64,000 nt of DNA from Streptococcus mitis (lineage in GTDB: Bacteria > Bacillota > Bacilli > Lactobacillales > Streptococcaceae), in assembly GCF_002860865.1 (NCBI RefSeq), contig NZ_PKIE01000001.1:62001-126000 (forward strand), written 5' to 3'. Each line of letters opens with the position of its first letter. Positions within the stretch are counted from its first letter, which is position 1. Both the position numbers and the translations under genes were made by a program. Below the pieces are notes generated by a model that was given only the letters and a program-made list of their open reading frames with translations, was not told the DNA's origin and made no database searches. This document shows positions 48,433 through 57,047 of this stretch, one piece after another.

Positions 48433-48466
48433 AAAAATCTGTAGGATTCCTCTTACGGATTTTTTT
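48433..48466 (+). terminator. Terminator of dpr
   Basis: AAAAATCTGTA / TACGGATTTTT arms then T run. Confidence 0.85.
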
Positions 48467-48545
48467 CTATTCTGTAAGCTATTCCAAACCAGTCTTTTTT
48501 TGAGTTTTTTGATAAAATAGTACTATCAGTAAAAAGGATGGAAGC

Positions 48546-49052
48546 ATGACTAAGAAAATCGTAGCTATTTGGGCCCAGGATGAAGAGGGTGTGATTGGTA
48601 AGGACAATCGTTTGCCTTGGCATTTACCAGCAGAACTGCAACACTTCAAAGAAACAACTCTGAATCATGCTATCTTGATGGGGCGTGTGACCTTTGATGG
48701 AATGGGACGTCGACTGCTTCCAAAACGGGAGACCTTGATTTTGACACGTAACTCGGAAGAAAAGATAGATGGTGCGGCTACTTTTCAGGATGTCCAGTCT
48801 GTCTTGGACTGGTATCAGGCTCAAGAAAAGAATCTCTATATTATTGGTGGAAAGCAGATTTTTCAGGCTTTTGAGCCCTACCTTGACGAAGTGATTGTGA
48901 CTCAAATTCATGCTCGGGTGGAAGGAGATACCTATTTTCCTGAGGAGTTTGATCTGTCCCTTTTTGAGACTGTTTCAAGCAAATCCTATACCAAGGATGA
49001 GAAAAATCCTTATGATTTTACCATCCAATACCGCAAGAGAAAGGAAGTCTAA
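48546..49052 (+). CDS. folA: Dihydrofolate reductase
   Basis: 168 aa; reduces dihydrofolate to tetrahydrofolate, target of trimethoprim. Motifs [22 protein letters not shown] and [10 protein letters not shown]. Residue 100 is Ile (LYII), the susceptible state; the common pneumococcal resistance change is Ile100Leu. Residue 92 is Ala, where I recall Asp in the reference. The stop overlaps the next small gene (TAATG). Confidence 0.96.
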   Translation: MTKKIVAIWAQDEEGVIGKDNRLPWHLPAELQHFKETTLNHAILMGRVTFDGMGRRLLPKRETLILTRNSEEKIDGAATFQDVQSVLDWYQAQEKNLYIIGGKQIFQAFEPYLDEVIVTQIHARVEGDTYFPEEFDLSLFETVSSKSYTKDEKNPYDFTIQYRKRKEV

Positions 49053-49222
49053 TGGAACGTAGTATATTTGGTTTTTTCACAGCCATGCTGTGTTTGGTCT
49101 GCTTGCTTGCTGGAGCACAGGCTTTTCGTAAAAAGCGTTATGGACTTTCTGTCCTGCTCTGGTTAAATGCCTTTACCAATTTGGTCAATAGTATCCATGC
49201 TTTTTATATGACCTTATTTTAG
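49052..49222 (+). CDS. Small two-helix membrane protein, 56 aa
   Basis: ATG 49052 overlaps the folA stop by one base (TAATG), a translational-coupling arrangement. Two hydrophobic stretches (about 5-24 and 32-54) flank a basic turn AFRKKRYG, so a membrane hairpin is expected. It lies between folA and clpX with a 36-base gap to clpX. Function unknown; the coupling and clean composition argue it is real. Confidence 0.75.
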   Translation: MERSIFGFFTAMLCLVCLLAGAQAFRKKRYGLSVLLWLNAFTNLVNSIHAFYMTLF

Positions 49223-49258
49223 ATAGAATGACAGTATAGAATAGAACGGAAGGAAATC

Positions 49259-50491
49259 ATGCCTACAACTAGGAATAATGATATGATGGTTTATTGCTCA
49301 TTTTGTGGCAAAAGCCAAGAAGAAGTACAAAAAATAATTGCTGGGAACAACGCCTTTATCTGCAATGAATGTGTGGAGTTAGCCCAGGAGATCATTCGGG
49401 AGGAGTTGGCGGAGGAAGTCTTGGCAGACTTGTCAGAAGTTCCAAAACCAATCGAACTCCTCCATATTTTGAACCACTATGTAATCGGTCAAGATCGTGC
49501 CAAGCGTGCCTTGGCAGTTGCAGTTTACAACCACTACAAACGCATCAATTTCCACGATACGCGTGAAGAGTCGGAAGATGTGGATTTGCAGAAGTCAAAC
49601 ATCTTGATGATTGGCCCTACTGGTTCAGGGAAAACTTTTCTTGCCCAGACCTTGGCTAAGAGCTTGAATGTGCCTTTTGCGATTGCGGATGCAACAGCTC
49701 TTACTGAGGCTGGTTATGTGGGTGAGGACGTGGAAAATATCCTCCTCAAACTATTGCAGGCTGCTGACTTTAACATTGAACGTGCAGAGCGTGGCATTAT
49801 CTATGTGGATGAAATTGACAAGATTGCTAAGAAGAGCGAGAACGTATCGATCACACGTGACGTTTCTGGTGAAGGGGTGCAACAAGCCCTTCTTAAGATT
49901 ATCGAGGGAACAGTTGCCAGCGTACCGCCTCAAGGTGGACGTAAACATCCACAACAAGAGATGATTCAAGTGGATACTAAAAATATCCTCTTCATCGTGG
50001 GTGGTGCCTTTGATGGTATTGAAGAAATCGTCAAACAACGTCTGGGTGAAAAGGTTATCGGATTTGGTCAAAACAATAAAGCGATTGATGAAAACAGCTC
50101 TTACATGCAAGAAATCATCGCAGAAGATATTCAAAAATTTGGTATTATCCCTGAGTTGATTGGACGTTTGCCTGTCTTTGCTGCTCTTGAGCAATTGACG
50201 GTTGATGACTTGGTTCGTATCTTGAAAGAGCCAAGAAATGCCTTGGTTAAACAATATCAAACCTTGCTTTCTTATGATGATGTCGAGTTGGAATTTGACG
50301 ACGAAGCCCTTCAAGAAATCGCCAATAAGGCCATCGAACGGAAGACAGGTGCGCGTGGTCTTCGCTCGATTATCGAAGAAACCATGCTAGATGTCATGTT
50401 TGAAGTACCGAGTCAGGAAAATGTGAAATTGGTTCGCATCACAAAAGAAGCTGTCGATGGAACGGATAAACCGATCCTAGAAACAGCCTAG
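49259..50491 (+). CDS. clpX: ClpX, ATPase subunit of the ClpXP protease
   Basis: 410 aa. Zinc-binding domain with Cys13, 16, 35, 38; AAA+ Walker A GPTGSGKT (119-126), Walker [11 protein letters not shown], ClpP-binding IGF loop in VIGFGQ, sensor 2 GARGLRSI. Unfolds substrates for ClpP. Followed closely by ysxC, the conserved clpX-ysxC pair. Confidence 0.97.
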   Translation: MPTTRNNDMMVYCSFCGKSQEEVQKIIAGNNAFICNECVELAQEIIREELAEEVLADLSEVPKPIELLHILNHYVIGQDRAKRALAVAVYNHYKRINFHDTREESEDVDLQKSNILMIGPTGSGKTFLAQTLAKSLNVPFAIADATALTEAGYVGEDVENILLKLLQAADFNIERAERGIIYVDEIDKIAKKSENVSITRDVSGEGVQQALLKIIEGTVASVPPQGGRKHPQQEMIQVDTKNILFIVGGAFDGIEEIVKQRLGEKVIGFGQNNKAIDENSSYMQEIIAEDIQKFGIIPELIGRLPVFAALEQLTVDDLVRILKEPRNALVKQYQTLLSYDDVELEFDDEALQEIANKAIERKTGARGLRSIIEETMLDVMFEVPSQENVKLVRITKEAVDGTDKPILETA

Positions 50492-50499
50492 AGGTGACT

Positions 50500-51087
50500 A
50501 TGGAACTTAATACACATAATGCTGAAATCTTGCTCAGTGCGGCTAACAAGTCCCACTACCCACAGGATGAACTGCCAGAAATCGCTCTTGCAGGGCGTTC
50601 AAATGTTGGCAAGTCTAGCTTTATCAACACCATGCTGAACCGCAAGAACCTAGCCCGAACATCAGGTAAACCTGGTAAAACCCAGTTACTCAACTTCTTT
50701 AACATTGATGACAAGATGCGCTTTGTGGATGTGCCTGGTTATGGCTATGCCCGTGTTTCCAAAAAGGAACGTGAAAAGTGGGGGCGCATGATTGAGGAGT
50801 ACCTAACGACTCGGGAAAATCTCCGTGCGGTAGTCAGTCTAGTCGACCTTCGTCATGACCCGTCAGCAGATGATGTGCAGATGTACGAATTTCTCAAGTA
50901 CTATGAGATTCCGGTTATTATCGTTGCGACCAAGGCGGACAAGATTCCTCGTGGTAAATGGAACAAGCACGAATCAGCAATCAAAAAGAAATTAAACTTT
51001 GACCCAAGTGACGACTTCATCCTCTTTTCATCTGTCAGCAAGGCAGGGATGGATGAGGCTTGGGATGCAATATTAGAAAAATTGTGA
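50500..51087 (+). CDS. ysxC: Ribosome biogenesis GTPase YsxC/EngB
   Basis: 195 aa from ATG 50500 with GAGGTG before it. G1 [10 protein letters not shown]3 DVPGYG, G4 ATKADK. Needed for 50S subunit assembly. 8 bases after clpX. Confidence 0.95.
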   Translation: MELNTHNAEILLSAANKSHYPQDELPEIALAGRSNVGKSSFINTMLNRKNLARTSGKPGKTQLLNFFNIDDKMRFVDVPGYGYARVSKKEREKWGRMIEEYLTTRENLRAVVSLVDLRHDPSADDVQMYEFLKYYEIPVIIVATKADKIPRGKWNKHESAIKKKLNFDPSDDFILFSSVSKAGMDEAWDAILEKL

Positions 51088-51097
51088 GGAAAAGAAA

Positions 51098-51478
51098 ATG
51101 GCAAAAACAATTCATACAGACAAAGCTCCAAAGGCTATCGGACCATATGTTCAAGGAAAAATCGTTGGCAACCTTTTGTTTGCTAGTGGTCAAGTTCCTC
51201 TCTCTCCTGAAACTGGGGAAATCGTTGGAGAAACAATCCAAGAGCAAACAGAACAAGTCTTGAAAAACATCGGTGCTATTTTGGCAGAGGCAGGAACTGA
51301 CTTTGACCATGTTGTCAAAACAACTTGCTTCTTGAGCGATATGAACGACTTTGTTCCTTTTAACGAGGTTTACCAAACGGCCTTTAAAGAGGAATTTCCA
51401 GCTCGTTCAGCAGTAGAGGTAGCTCGTCTTCCTCGTGATGTAAAAGTCGAAATCGAAGTCATCGCAGAGATTGGATAA
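51098..51478 (+). CDS. ridA: RidA family enamine/imine deaminase
   Basis: 126 aa. RidA signature with KAPKAIGPYVQG at the start and the catalytic Arg in PARSAVEVARLP. It hydrolyses reactive enamine intermediates from PLP enzymes. 10 bases after ysxC. Confidence 0.92.
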   Translation: MAKTIHTDKAPKAIGPYVQGKIVGNLLFASGQVPLSPETGEIVGETIQEQTEQVLKNIGAILAEAGTDFDHVVKTTCFLSDMNDFVPFNEVYQTAFKEEFPARSAVEVARLPRDVKVEIEVIAEIG

Positions 51479-51529
51479 GCTAGTTGAAGTTTGGTGTTGC
51501 CAAACTTCTTTTGATATAAGGAGAAAAAG

Positions 51530-52420
51530 ATGACAAAGAAACAACTTCACTTGGTGATTGTGACAGGGATGAGTGGTGCAGGGAAAACTGTGGCCATTCA
51601 ATCCTTTGAGGATTTAGGTTATTTTACTATTGATAATATGCCACCAGCTCTCTTGCCTAAGTTTTTGCAGTTGGTGGAAACAAAGGAAGACGACCATAAG
51701 TTGGCCTTGGTAGTAGATATGCGTAGCCGTTCTTTCTTCTCGGAGATTCAAGCTGTTTTGGATGAGCTGGAAAATAAGGAAGAACTGGACTTCAAAATTC
51801 TCTTTTTGGACGCAGCTGATAAGGAATTGGTCGCGCGCTACAAGGAAACCAGACGGAGTCACCCACTAGCAGCAGACGGACGAATTTTGGATGGAATTAA
51901 GCTGGAGCGTGAACTCTTGGCACCACTGAAAAACATGAGTCAAAATGTGGTGGATACGACTGAACTCACTCCACGTGAACTGCGTAAAACCATTGCAGAG
52001 CAGTTTTCAGATCAAGACCAAGCCCAGTCTTTCCGTATCGAAGTCATGTCTTTCGGCTTTAAATATGGAATCCCAATTGATGCGGACTTGGTCTTTGATG
52101 TCCGTTTCTTGCCCAATCCCTATTACCTTCCAGAACTGAGAAACCAAACGGGTGTGGATGAACCAGTGTATCACTATGTCATGAACCATCCTGAGTCAGA
52201 AGACTTTTATCAACATTTATTGGCCTTGATTGAGCCGATTTTACCAAGTTACCAAAAGGAAGGGAAGTCTGTTTTGACCATTGCCATGGGTTGTACGGGT
52301 GGGCAACACCGTAGTGTGGCCTTTGCTAAACGATTGGCGCAGGACTTATCCAAGAATTGGCCTGTCAATGAAGGGCATCGCGATAAAGACCGAAGAAAGG
52401 AAACGGTAAACCGTTCATGA
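51530..52420 (+). CDS. rapZ: RapZ-family nucleotide-binding protein
   Basis: 296 aa. Walker A GMSGAGKT near the N-terminus, Walker B-like VVDMRSR, and the C-terminal domain with [10 protein letters not shown]. In Gammaproteobacteria RapZ controls glmS small RNAs; in Firmicutes (YvcJ) it affects competence. Overlaps yvcK by 4 bases: conserved rapZ-yvcK-whiA operon. Confidence 0.94.
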   Translation: MTKKQLHLVIVTGMSGAGKTVAIQSFEDLGYFTIDNMPPALLPKFLQLVETKEDDHKLALVVDMRSRSFFSEIQAVLDELENKEELDFKILFLDAADKELVARYKETRRSHPLAADGRILDGIKLERELLAPLKNMSQNVVDTTELTPRELRKTIAEQFSDQDQAQSFRIEVMSFGFKYGIPIDADLVFDVRFLPNPYYLPELRNQTGVDEPVYHYVMNHPESEDFYQHLLALIEPILPSYQKEGKSVLTIAMGCTGGQHRSVAFAKRLAQDLSKNWPVNEGHRDKDRRKETVNRS

Positions 52421-53394
52421 GAAAACCAAAGATAACGGTGATTGGTGGAGGGACTGGAATCCCTGTCATTCTAAAAAGTCTGCGGGAAAAAGATGTGGAA
52501 ATTGCTGCTATCGTAACGGTGGCAGATGATGGTGGTTCATCAGGTGAACTCCGAAAAAATATGCAACAATTGACACCGCCAGGTGATCTTCGTAATGTCC
52601 TTGTGGCCATGTCGGATATGCCTAAGTTTTATGAGAAGGTCTTTCAGTATCGCTTTTCTGAGGATGCTGGAGCCTTTGCTGGCCATCCATTGGGAAATCT
52701 CATCATTGCTGGCCTGTCAGAAATGCAGGGCTCGACCTATAATGCCATGCAGTTATTGAGCAAATTTTTCCATACTACTGGGAAGATTTATCCTTCCAGT
52801 GACCATCCTTTGACCTTGTATGCAGTCTTTCAGGATGGGACAGAGGTGGCTGGAGAGAGCCATATTGCAGACCATCCAGGTATGATTGACCACGTCTATG
52901 TGACCAATACCCTCAACGATGATACGCCTCTGGCTAGCCGTCGAGTAGTGCAGACTATTCTTGAAAGTGACATGATTGTCCTCGGACCTGGTTCTCTATT
53001 TACCTCTATTTTGCCCAATATCGTGATTAAGGAAATCGGGCAGGCGCTTTTGGAAACCAAGGCAGAAATCGCCTATGTCTGCAATATCATGACCCAACGT
53101 GGGGAGACGGAACACTTTACAGATAGTGACCACGTGGAGGTCTTGCATCGTCACCTTGGTCGCCCTTTTATCGACACTGTCTTGGTGAATATCGAAAAAG
53201 TGCCTCAGGAATACATGAATTCCAACCGGTTTGATGAATACTTGGTGCAGGTGGAACATGATTTTGCTGGTCTTTGTAAGCAGGTTCCGCGCGTGATTTC
53301 ATCCAACTTCCTTCGTCTGGAAAATGGTGGTGCCTTCCACGATGGGGATTTGCTAGTGGATGAATTGATGCGGATTATACAGGTGAGAAAATGA
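52417..53394 (+). CDS. yvcK: YvcK/CofD-like gluconeogenesis factor
   Basis: 325 aa Rossmann protein ([35 protein letters not shown]). In Bacillus YvcK binds UDP-sugars and links carbon metabolism with wall synthesis. Overlaps both neighbours by 4 bases. Confidence 0.94.
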   Translation: MRKPKITVIGGGTGIPVILKSLREKDVEIAAIVTVADDGGSSGELRKNMQQLTPPGDLRNVLVAMSDMPKFYEKVFQYRFSEDAGAFAGHPLGNLIIAGLSEMQGSTYNAMQLLSKFFHTTGKIYPSSDHPLTLYAVFQDGTEVAGESHIADHPGMIDHVYVTNTLNDDTPLASRRVVQTILESDMIVLGPGSLFTSILPNIVIKEIGQALLETKAEIAYVCNIMTQRGETEHFTDSDHVEVLHRHLGRPFIDTVLVNIEKVPQEYMNSNRFDEYLVQVEHDFAGLCKQVPRVISSNFLRLENGGAFHDGDLLVDELMRIIQVRK

Positions 53395-54302
53395 GTTTCA
53401 CAGTAGCAGTAAAAGAAGAAATCCTAGGTCAGCACCATCTAAGCCGGCATGAATTATCTGCCATTATCAAGATGTCTGGCAGTATCGGTCTTTCGACTTC
53501 GGGCTTGACCTTGTCCGTCGTGACAGAAAATGCCAAACTGGCTCGTCACCTCTATGAATCCTTTCTCCATTTCTATGAAATCAAATCGGAAATTCGCCAC
53601 CACCAACGGAGCAATCTTCGTAAGAATCGGGTCTATACCGTTTTTACAGATGAAAAGGTGCAGGACCTGCTGAGTGATTTACACTTGGCAGACTCCTTTT
53701 TTGGCCTAGAAACGGGTATTGATCAGGCGATTTTATCGGACGAGGAAGCCGGTCGTGCTTATCTCTGTGGTGCTTTCTTGGCAAATGGCAGCATTCGTGA
53801 CCCTGAGTCAGGTAAGTACCAGTTGGAAATCAGTTCTGTTTATCTGGACCACGCGCAAGGGATTGCCTCTCTTCTCCAGCAGTTTTTACTGGATGCCAAG
53901 GTGCTTGAGCGCAAGAAGGGAGCTGTGACCTACCTCCAGCGAGCCGAAGATATTATGGACTTCTTGATAGTAATCGGAGCTATGAAGGCGCGTGATGATT
54001 TTGAGCGAGTTAAGATTTTGCGAGAAACCCGTAACGACCTCAATCGAGCCAATAATGCCGAGACAGCTAATATCGCACGGACAGTTTCTGCCAGCATGAA
54101 GACTATCAACAATATCAGCAAAATCAAAGATATTATGGGCTTAGAAAATCTGCCAGTGGATTTGCAGGAAGTAGCGCAATTGCGGATTCAGCACCCAGAC
54201 TACTCTATCCAGCAGTTGGCAGATAGCCTCAGCACCCCTCTGACCAAAAGTGGTGTCAACCACAGACTCAGAAAGATAAATAAATTAGCCGATGAATTAT
54301 AA
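53391..54302 (+). CDS. whiA: WhiA-family DNA-binding protein
   Basis: 303 aa. N-terminal LAGLIDADG-like fold ([19 protein letters not shown]) and C-terminal helix-turn-helix ([20 protein letters not shown]). Affects cell division and chromosome segregation in Firmicutes. Last gene of its operon. Confidence 0.94.
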   Translation: MSFTVAVKEEILGQHHLSRHELSAIIKMSGSIGLSTSGLTLSVVTENAKLARHLYESFLHFYEIKSEIRHHQRSNLRKNRVYTVFTDEKVQDLLSDLHLADSFFGLETGIDQAILSDEEAGRAYLCGAFLANGSIRDPESGKYQLEISSVYLDHAQGIASLLQQFLLDAKVLERKKGAVTYLQRAEDIMDFLIVIGAMKARDDFERVKILRETRNDLNRANNAETANIARTVSASMKTINNISKIKDIMGLENLPVDLQEVAQLRIQHPDYSIQQLADSLSTPLTKSGVNHRLRKINKLADEL

Positions 54303-54322
54303 AGACATAAAACACCTCTTTC

Positions 54323-54352
54323 TTGACAATTGAACAGAACATGTGAGATAAT
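54323..54352 (+). promoter_or_regulatory. Promoter of the Fst antitoxin RNA
   Basis: TTGACA (54323-54328), 18 bases, GATAAT (54347-54352), predicting a start near 54359. Confidence 0.75.
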
Positions 54353-54358
54353 AAATAA

Positions 54359-54431
54359 GAATTGAGAAGTTCTAGCATTTTAGTGCTAAAACAGAAATCC
54401 CCTCGGTACTGCAATACCAAGGGGATTTTTT
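54359..54431 (+). ncRNA. Candidate antitoxin RNA (RNAII-like) of an Fst locus
   Basis: A ~73-base RNA is predicted from the promoter to the shared terminator. It carries TTGAGAAGTTCTAGCAT (54362-54378), repeated with one change at 54539-54555. That second copy is complementary to the toxin start codon and first codons, so base pairing would cover the translation start. A second repeat TTAGTGCTA (54380-54388) recurs as TTAGTGCCA at 54586-54594. Convergent RNAs with paired repeats are the layout of the enterococcal par/Fst system. Confidence 0.75.
54395..54431. terminator. Bidirectional terminator shared by toxin and antitoxin RNAs
   Basis: AAATCCCCTCGGTA / TACCAAGGGGATTT arms (one mismatch as G-U) around CTGCAA, then a T run on the plus strand; an A-rich 5' flank serves the minus strand. 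Confidence 0.9.
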
Positions 54432-54459
54432 CTGGGTTAGATAGCACTAACCAGGAAAG

Positions 54460-54555
54460 TTACTTGTCGAAGTGATCGTCTAACCAACGAGTCACCATCC
54501 ATGAGATGATACTCTCGATGACTGCGATAAGTACTATTTTGAGAAGTTCTGGCAT
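54460..54555 (-). CDS. Fst-like type I toxin peptide, 31 aa
   Basis: Minus-strand ATG 54555 with a consensus AAAAGGAGG nine bases before it. The 31-residue peptide begins MPELLKIVLIAVI, continues with one membrane-spanning segment (about 5-22), then a TRWLDDHFDK tail: the WLD motif and charged tail seen in Fst toxins. Fst peptides insert into or disturb the membrane. The transcript probably starts from an extended -10 TGATATCAT (54608-54600 minus) and ends at the shared terminator. Confidence 0.8.
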   Translation of the reverse strand: MPELLKIVLIAVIESIISWMVTRWLDDHFDK

Positions 54556-54703
54556 CTGTAATACCTCCTTTTCCAAGGAGTATCGTTAGTGCCATCGTTA
54601 TGATATCACATGCTCTATCAATTTGATAGGACATTTTTGCTTTTTGAAAAAGAAGGGGAAAGGCAAAAAGCAATGTCATTAAGTTAAGAAATTTAGCTCT
54701 TTA

Positions 54704-54755
54704 AAATCAAAAACGCATAATATCAGATATTGAAAACCGTGATACTATGCGTTTT
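54704..54755 (-). terminator. Terminator of the secreted-protein gene
   Basis: AAAACGCATAATATCA (54710-54725) pairs with TGATACTATGCGTTTT (54740-54755); on the minus strand the arm is followed by TTTTTGATTTT. Confidence 0.8.
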
Positions 54756-54816
54756 ATTGTGAGAAAATTTATTTCATTTTCTCCTGAAATTGAGTTTTTA
54801 CCCAGTCTCTAATGAG

Positions 54817-55392
54817 TTATTTCCAAGTGACCAGTTCGCTCCAAACGCTAACATTCGATATAGTAGAGGTTTCACCAGCTGGAACCCATTTGTTGGTGCC
54901 TAAGTATCTAACTTCTAGTTTACGAACGTTTACTGTGTAAGATGCTTTTAGTCTAATATAACCATAAGTGTAGGGTGGTACGTTATGGGAGACTGAGTGA
55001 TTTAAACTAAGTCCAGCTCCAGACTCCGGAGCAGAAAAGCTAACACCTGCACCTACAGTCAGAGTAGCTCCAGCTTTTCCACCATAGGCAGTTGAACTTA
55101 CAGGACCTGATGTGGTGCTTTTCTTGTAAGAGTGAGAGTATTTAGTTCTATAGTCTGCAACACCAGTTGCATTAGAACGAGTCTGATACGTAGATTTAGA
55201 CTCTAAATAGGCGTCTCTAAGTTCAGTTGTATAAAATGACAATAACTCTCCTGTGTTGATATCTTTTACAATACGATTAGATACAATTTCATAATTTGTA
55301 CCAGGATAGACATCAGCAAAAACCGTAGATGTTGTGACTAAGAATAATAGACTTGATAGTAGAGAGAAAAACAATAGTTTCAGTTTAATCAT
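54817..55392 (-). CDS. Secreted protein of unknown function, 191 aa
   Basis: A clear Sec signal (basic start, hydrophobic core, cleavage near VFA-DVYPG) leads to a ~165-residue Ser/Thr/Gly-rich mature part with no cysteine. The middle repeats small residues (GGKAGATLTVGAGVSFSAPE) and the C-terminal ~60 residues look like beta strands (YGYIRLKASYTVNVRKLEVRYLG). I do not recognise the family. The upstream gene, 30 bases away on the same strand, is a small membrane protein. A toxin or bacteriocin with its immunity protein is one possibility. Confidence 0.7.
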   Translation of the reverse strand: MIKLKLLFFSLLSSLLFLVTTSTVFADVYPGTNYEIVSNRIVKDINTGELLSFYTTELRDAYLESKSTYQTRSNATGVADYRTKYSHSYKKSTTSGPVSSTAYGGKAGATLTVGAGVSFSAPESGAGLSLNHSVSHNVPPYTYGYIRLKASYTVNVRKLEVRYLGTNKWVPAGETSTISNVSVWSELVTWK

Positions 55393-55422
55393 AACAAATT
55401 TCCTTTCTTCATGAGTAAAAGA

Positions 55423-55638
55423 TTATTTTTTCAATCCTTTGAAAGTTATAATGCAACCCGAAATAATACTGAGAGTTCCTACAGGTCTCCAATATAGTTG
55501 CCAAAAGAATAAATTTATTCTTTCTTTCAGTGTCGCATAGGGTTCGGCATAATAGGGGTTAATGTGAAATAATAAAAAACCAAAACATAAAACTATGATT
55601 CCAGTTAAGAATAAAATGTCCTTATTTACTTTCCTCAT
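55423..55638 (-). CDS. Small two-helix membrane protein, 71 aa
   Basis: ATG 55638 with GGAGGT upstream. Two hydrophobic segments (about 8-26 and 50-67) around a polar loop with NPYYAEPYATLKER. Basic ends. No family recognised. First gene of a two-gene minus-strand unit with the secreted protein, so possibly its immunity or membrane partner. Confidence 0.65.
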   Translation of the reverse strand: MRKVNKDILFLTGIIVLCFGFLLFHINPYYAEPYATLKERINLFFWQLYWRPVGTLSIISGCIITFKGLKK

Positions 55639-55662
55639 AAAACCTCCTTTTATTTTATTTAA

Positions 55663-55676
55663 AGCGCTTTCTATTA
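55663..55676 (-). promoter_or_regulatory. cre-like palindrome before the small membrane/secreted protein pair
   Basis: AGAAAGCGCTTTAA (minus strand) matches the cre consensus at 12 of 14 positions and lies between a TATACT -10 candidate and the ribosome site, where CcpA would block transcription. Confidence 0.45.
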
Positions 55677-55729
55677 TTAGTATACGTCAAAAAAAGAAAA
55701 AAACAAGTCTATTTATTTATTTTTTTATA

Positions 55730-55738
55730 TGGTATAAT
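55730..55738 (+). promoter_or_regulatory. Extended -10 of a short plus-strand transcript
   Basis: TGG followed by TATAAT (55733-55738), divergent from the minus-strand pair. The transcript would run ~195 bases to the terminator at 55907-55936. Confidence 0.6.
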
Positions 55739-55779
55739 AGAATAGTTGGAGAGTTTTTATATAGCTTTAAAAGGCTGAT

Positions 55780-55884
55780 ATGAATACTTTGTATAATCTA
55801 ATGATTCTTCAAAAAATTTCTTATTCAAACAAGAGCAAAGAGAAGGTGGGCTGCATATCAGAAGTTAGATGTATTTCTGTCTAA
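55780..55884 (+). CDS. Possible 34-aa peptide in a short transcript
   Basis: ATG 55780 with AAAAGG eight bases before it. The peptide starts MNTLYNLMILQKISYSNKSK and ends VGCISEVRCISV, with two cysteines. The last codons overlap a GTTAGA/TCTAAC hairpin (55864-55884), so the transcript may instead be a regulatory RNA and the frame accidental. Confidence 0.35.
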   Translation: MNTLYNLMILQKISYSNKSKEKVGCISEVRCISV

Positions 55885-55906
55885 CTTTTGAGGTGTAGTT
55901 CATTTT

Positions 55907-55936
55907 AAAACCACGAATCCTATGTGACTCGTGGTT
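55907..55936. terminator. Bidirectional terminator
   Basis: AACCACGAA / CTCGTGGTT arms with A-rich 5' and T-rich 3' flanks, ending the short plus transcript and fnr on the minus strand. Confidence 0.8.
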
Positions 55937-55941
55937 CTTTT

Positions 55942-56910
55942 TTATAAACTGGTTGAGTGTTTTGGCTGCACTTTTTGCTCAGGGTCAATGTAGTTGATGG
56001 CATTGTTGACAGCGGTTGGAGCTTCTCCGAGGCCTGTCGCAATCAGGTCAATTTTTCCGTCATAGTAGCAGCAGTCTCCGATAGCATAGATACCTGATTG
56101 GCTAGATTCTTGCTTGCTGTTGACAATAATCTTGTGACGATTGAGGTCCAGACCCCAGTTTTTGAGGTTACCGACAGAAGATTTGAAACCATAGTTGACA
56201 AAGAGGTGGTCTAGGTCAATCGTTTCTGTTTCATCAGATTTAACTTTTGTGATTTCAAGTTTATCGAGCGTTTTTCTATCTCCAAGGAGTTGGCTAGGGA
56301 CGAATGGTGTCTTGATGGTTACAGATGATTCCTGCAAGGCTTGGACACTGTGCTCCAAGGCGCGGAAATTATCTCTGCGGTGGACAAGGGTAGTTGGTGC
56401 GATTTTTTCAAAAGCCAAAGCCCAATCTACAGCTGAGTCTCCTCCACCAAGAATTGTCACTTTCTTCCCAGCATATTGCTGGATGTTGGAAACGTGGTAG
56501 TGGATATTTTCATAGCCCTCAACGCCTTCTAGTTCCAGCGGACGTGGTTTAAAGGCACCGCCACCCATAGCGATGATAACAGTTTTAGACAGGTGACTTC
56601 CTTTAGAAGTGGTAATGGCAAAGCCTTCTTCTTGTTTTTCAATCTCAAGAACCGTTTCATTGAGATGAATAGGGGTATCAAAGCCGTTTAACTGTTCAAT
56701 CAAGCGGTTGGTCAACTCTTCTCCAGTTAGGTTTGGGAAACCTGGTACGTCTAGGATTTCCTTTTCAGGGTAGAGAATAGCAGGCTGTCCACCTAGTTGG
56801 GGAAGGGAGTCGATGATTTGAACGTTAGCTTGGCGTAGGTGGGCATAGAAGGCCGCAAAAAGACCGACAGGACCACCACCTACAATAGTGATATCATAGA
56901 GTTGGGACAT
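55942..56910 (-). CDS. Ferredoxin/flavodoxin-NADP+ reductase (TrxB-like)
   Basis: 322 aa FAD/NAD(P) two-domain reductase. FAD site IVGGGPVGLFAAF, NADP site ILGGGDSAVDWA, and AIGDCCYYDG near the end. The CxxC redox pair of thioredoxin reductase is absent, so it belongs to the low-GC ferredoxin-NADP reductase type (YumC-like). Single gene. Confidence 0.92.
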   Translation of the reverse strand: MSQLYDITIVGGGPVGLFAAFYAHLRQANVQIIDSLPQLGGQPAILYPEKEILDVPGFPNLTGEELTNRLIEQLNGFDTPIHLNETVLEIEKQEEGFAITTSKGSHLSKTVIIAMGGGAFKPRPLELEGVEGYENIHYHVSNIQQYAGKKVTILGGGDSAVDWALAFEKIAPTTLVHRRDNFRALEHSVQALQESSVTIKTPFVPSQLLGDRKTLDKLEITKVKSDETETIDLDHLFVNYGFKSSVGNLKNWGLDLNRHKIIVNSKQESSQSGIYAIGDCCYYDGKIDLIATGLGEAPTAVNNAINYIDPEQKVQPKHSTSL

Positions 56911-57002
56911 GGTTTCTCCTTTGTTTTTTCTAGTCAGTTTATTTTATCATATTTTTCCTTAATTTAAAATGAAGTAGGATAGGGAAAAAAATGCCAGAAA
57001 AA

Positions 57003-57011
57003 TGGTATAAT
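57003..57011 (+). promoter_or_regulatory. Extended -10 of cdaA-cdaR-glmM
   Basis: TGG followed by TATAAT (57006-57011), 36 bases before the cdaA ATG. Confidence 0.65.
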
Positions 57012-57047
57012 AGAGAGGAACGTGTTTGGACAGAGAGGAGACAGCAG

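Noticed and set aside
54437..54679. 80-codon minus-strand frame over the Fst locus
   Set aside because: It is in another frame from the 31-codon toxin, has no ribosome site and runs across the toxin promoter.
55942..56910. Thioredoxin reductase
   Set aside because: The CxxC redox motif is missing; the sequence fits ferredoxin-NADP reductase of the TrxB-like type.
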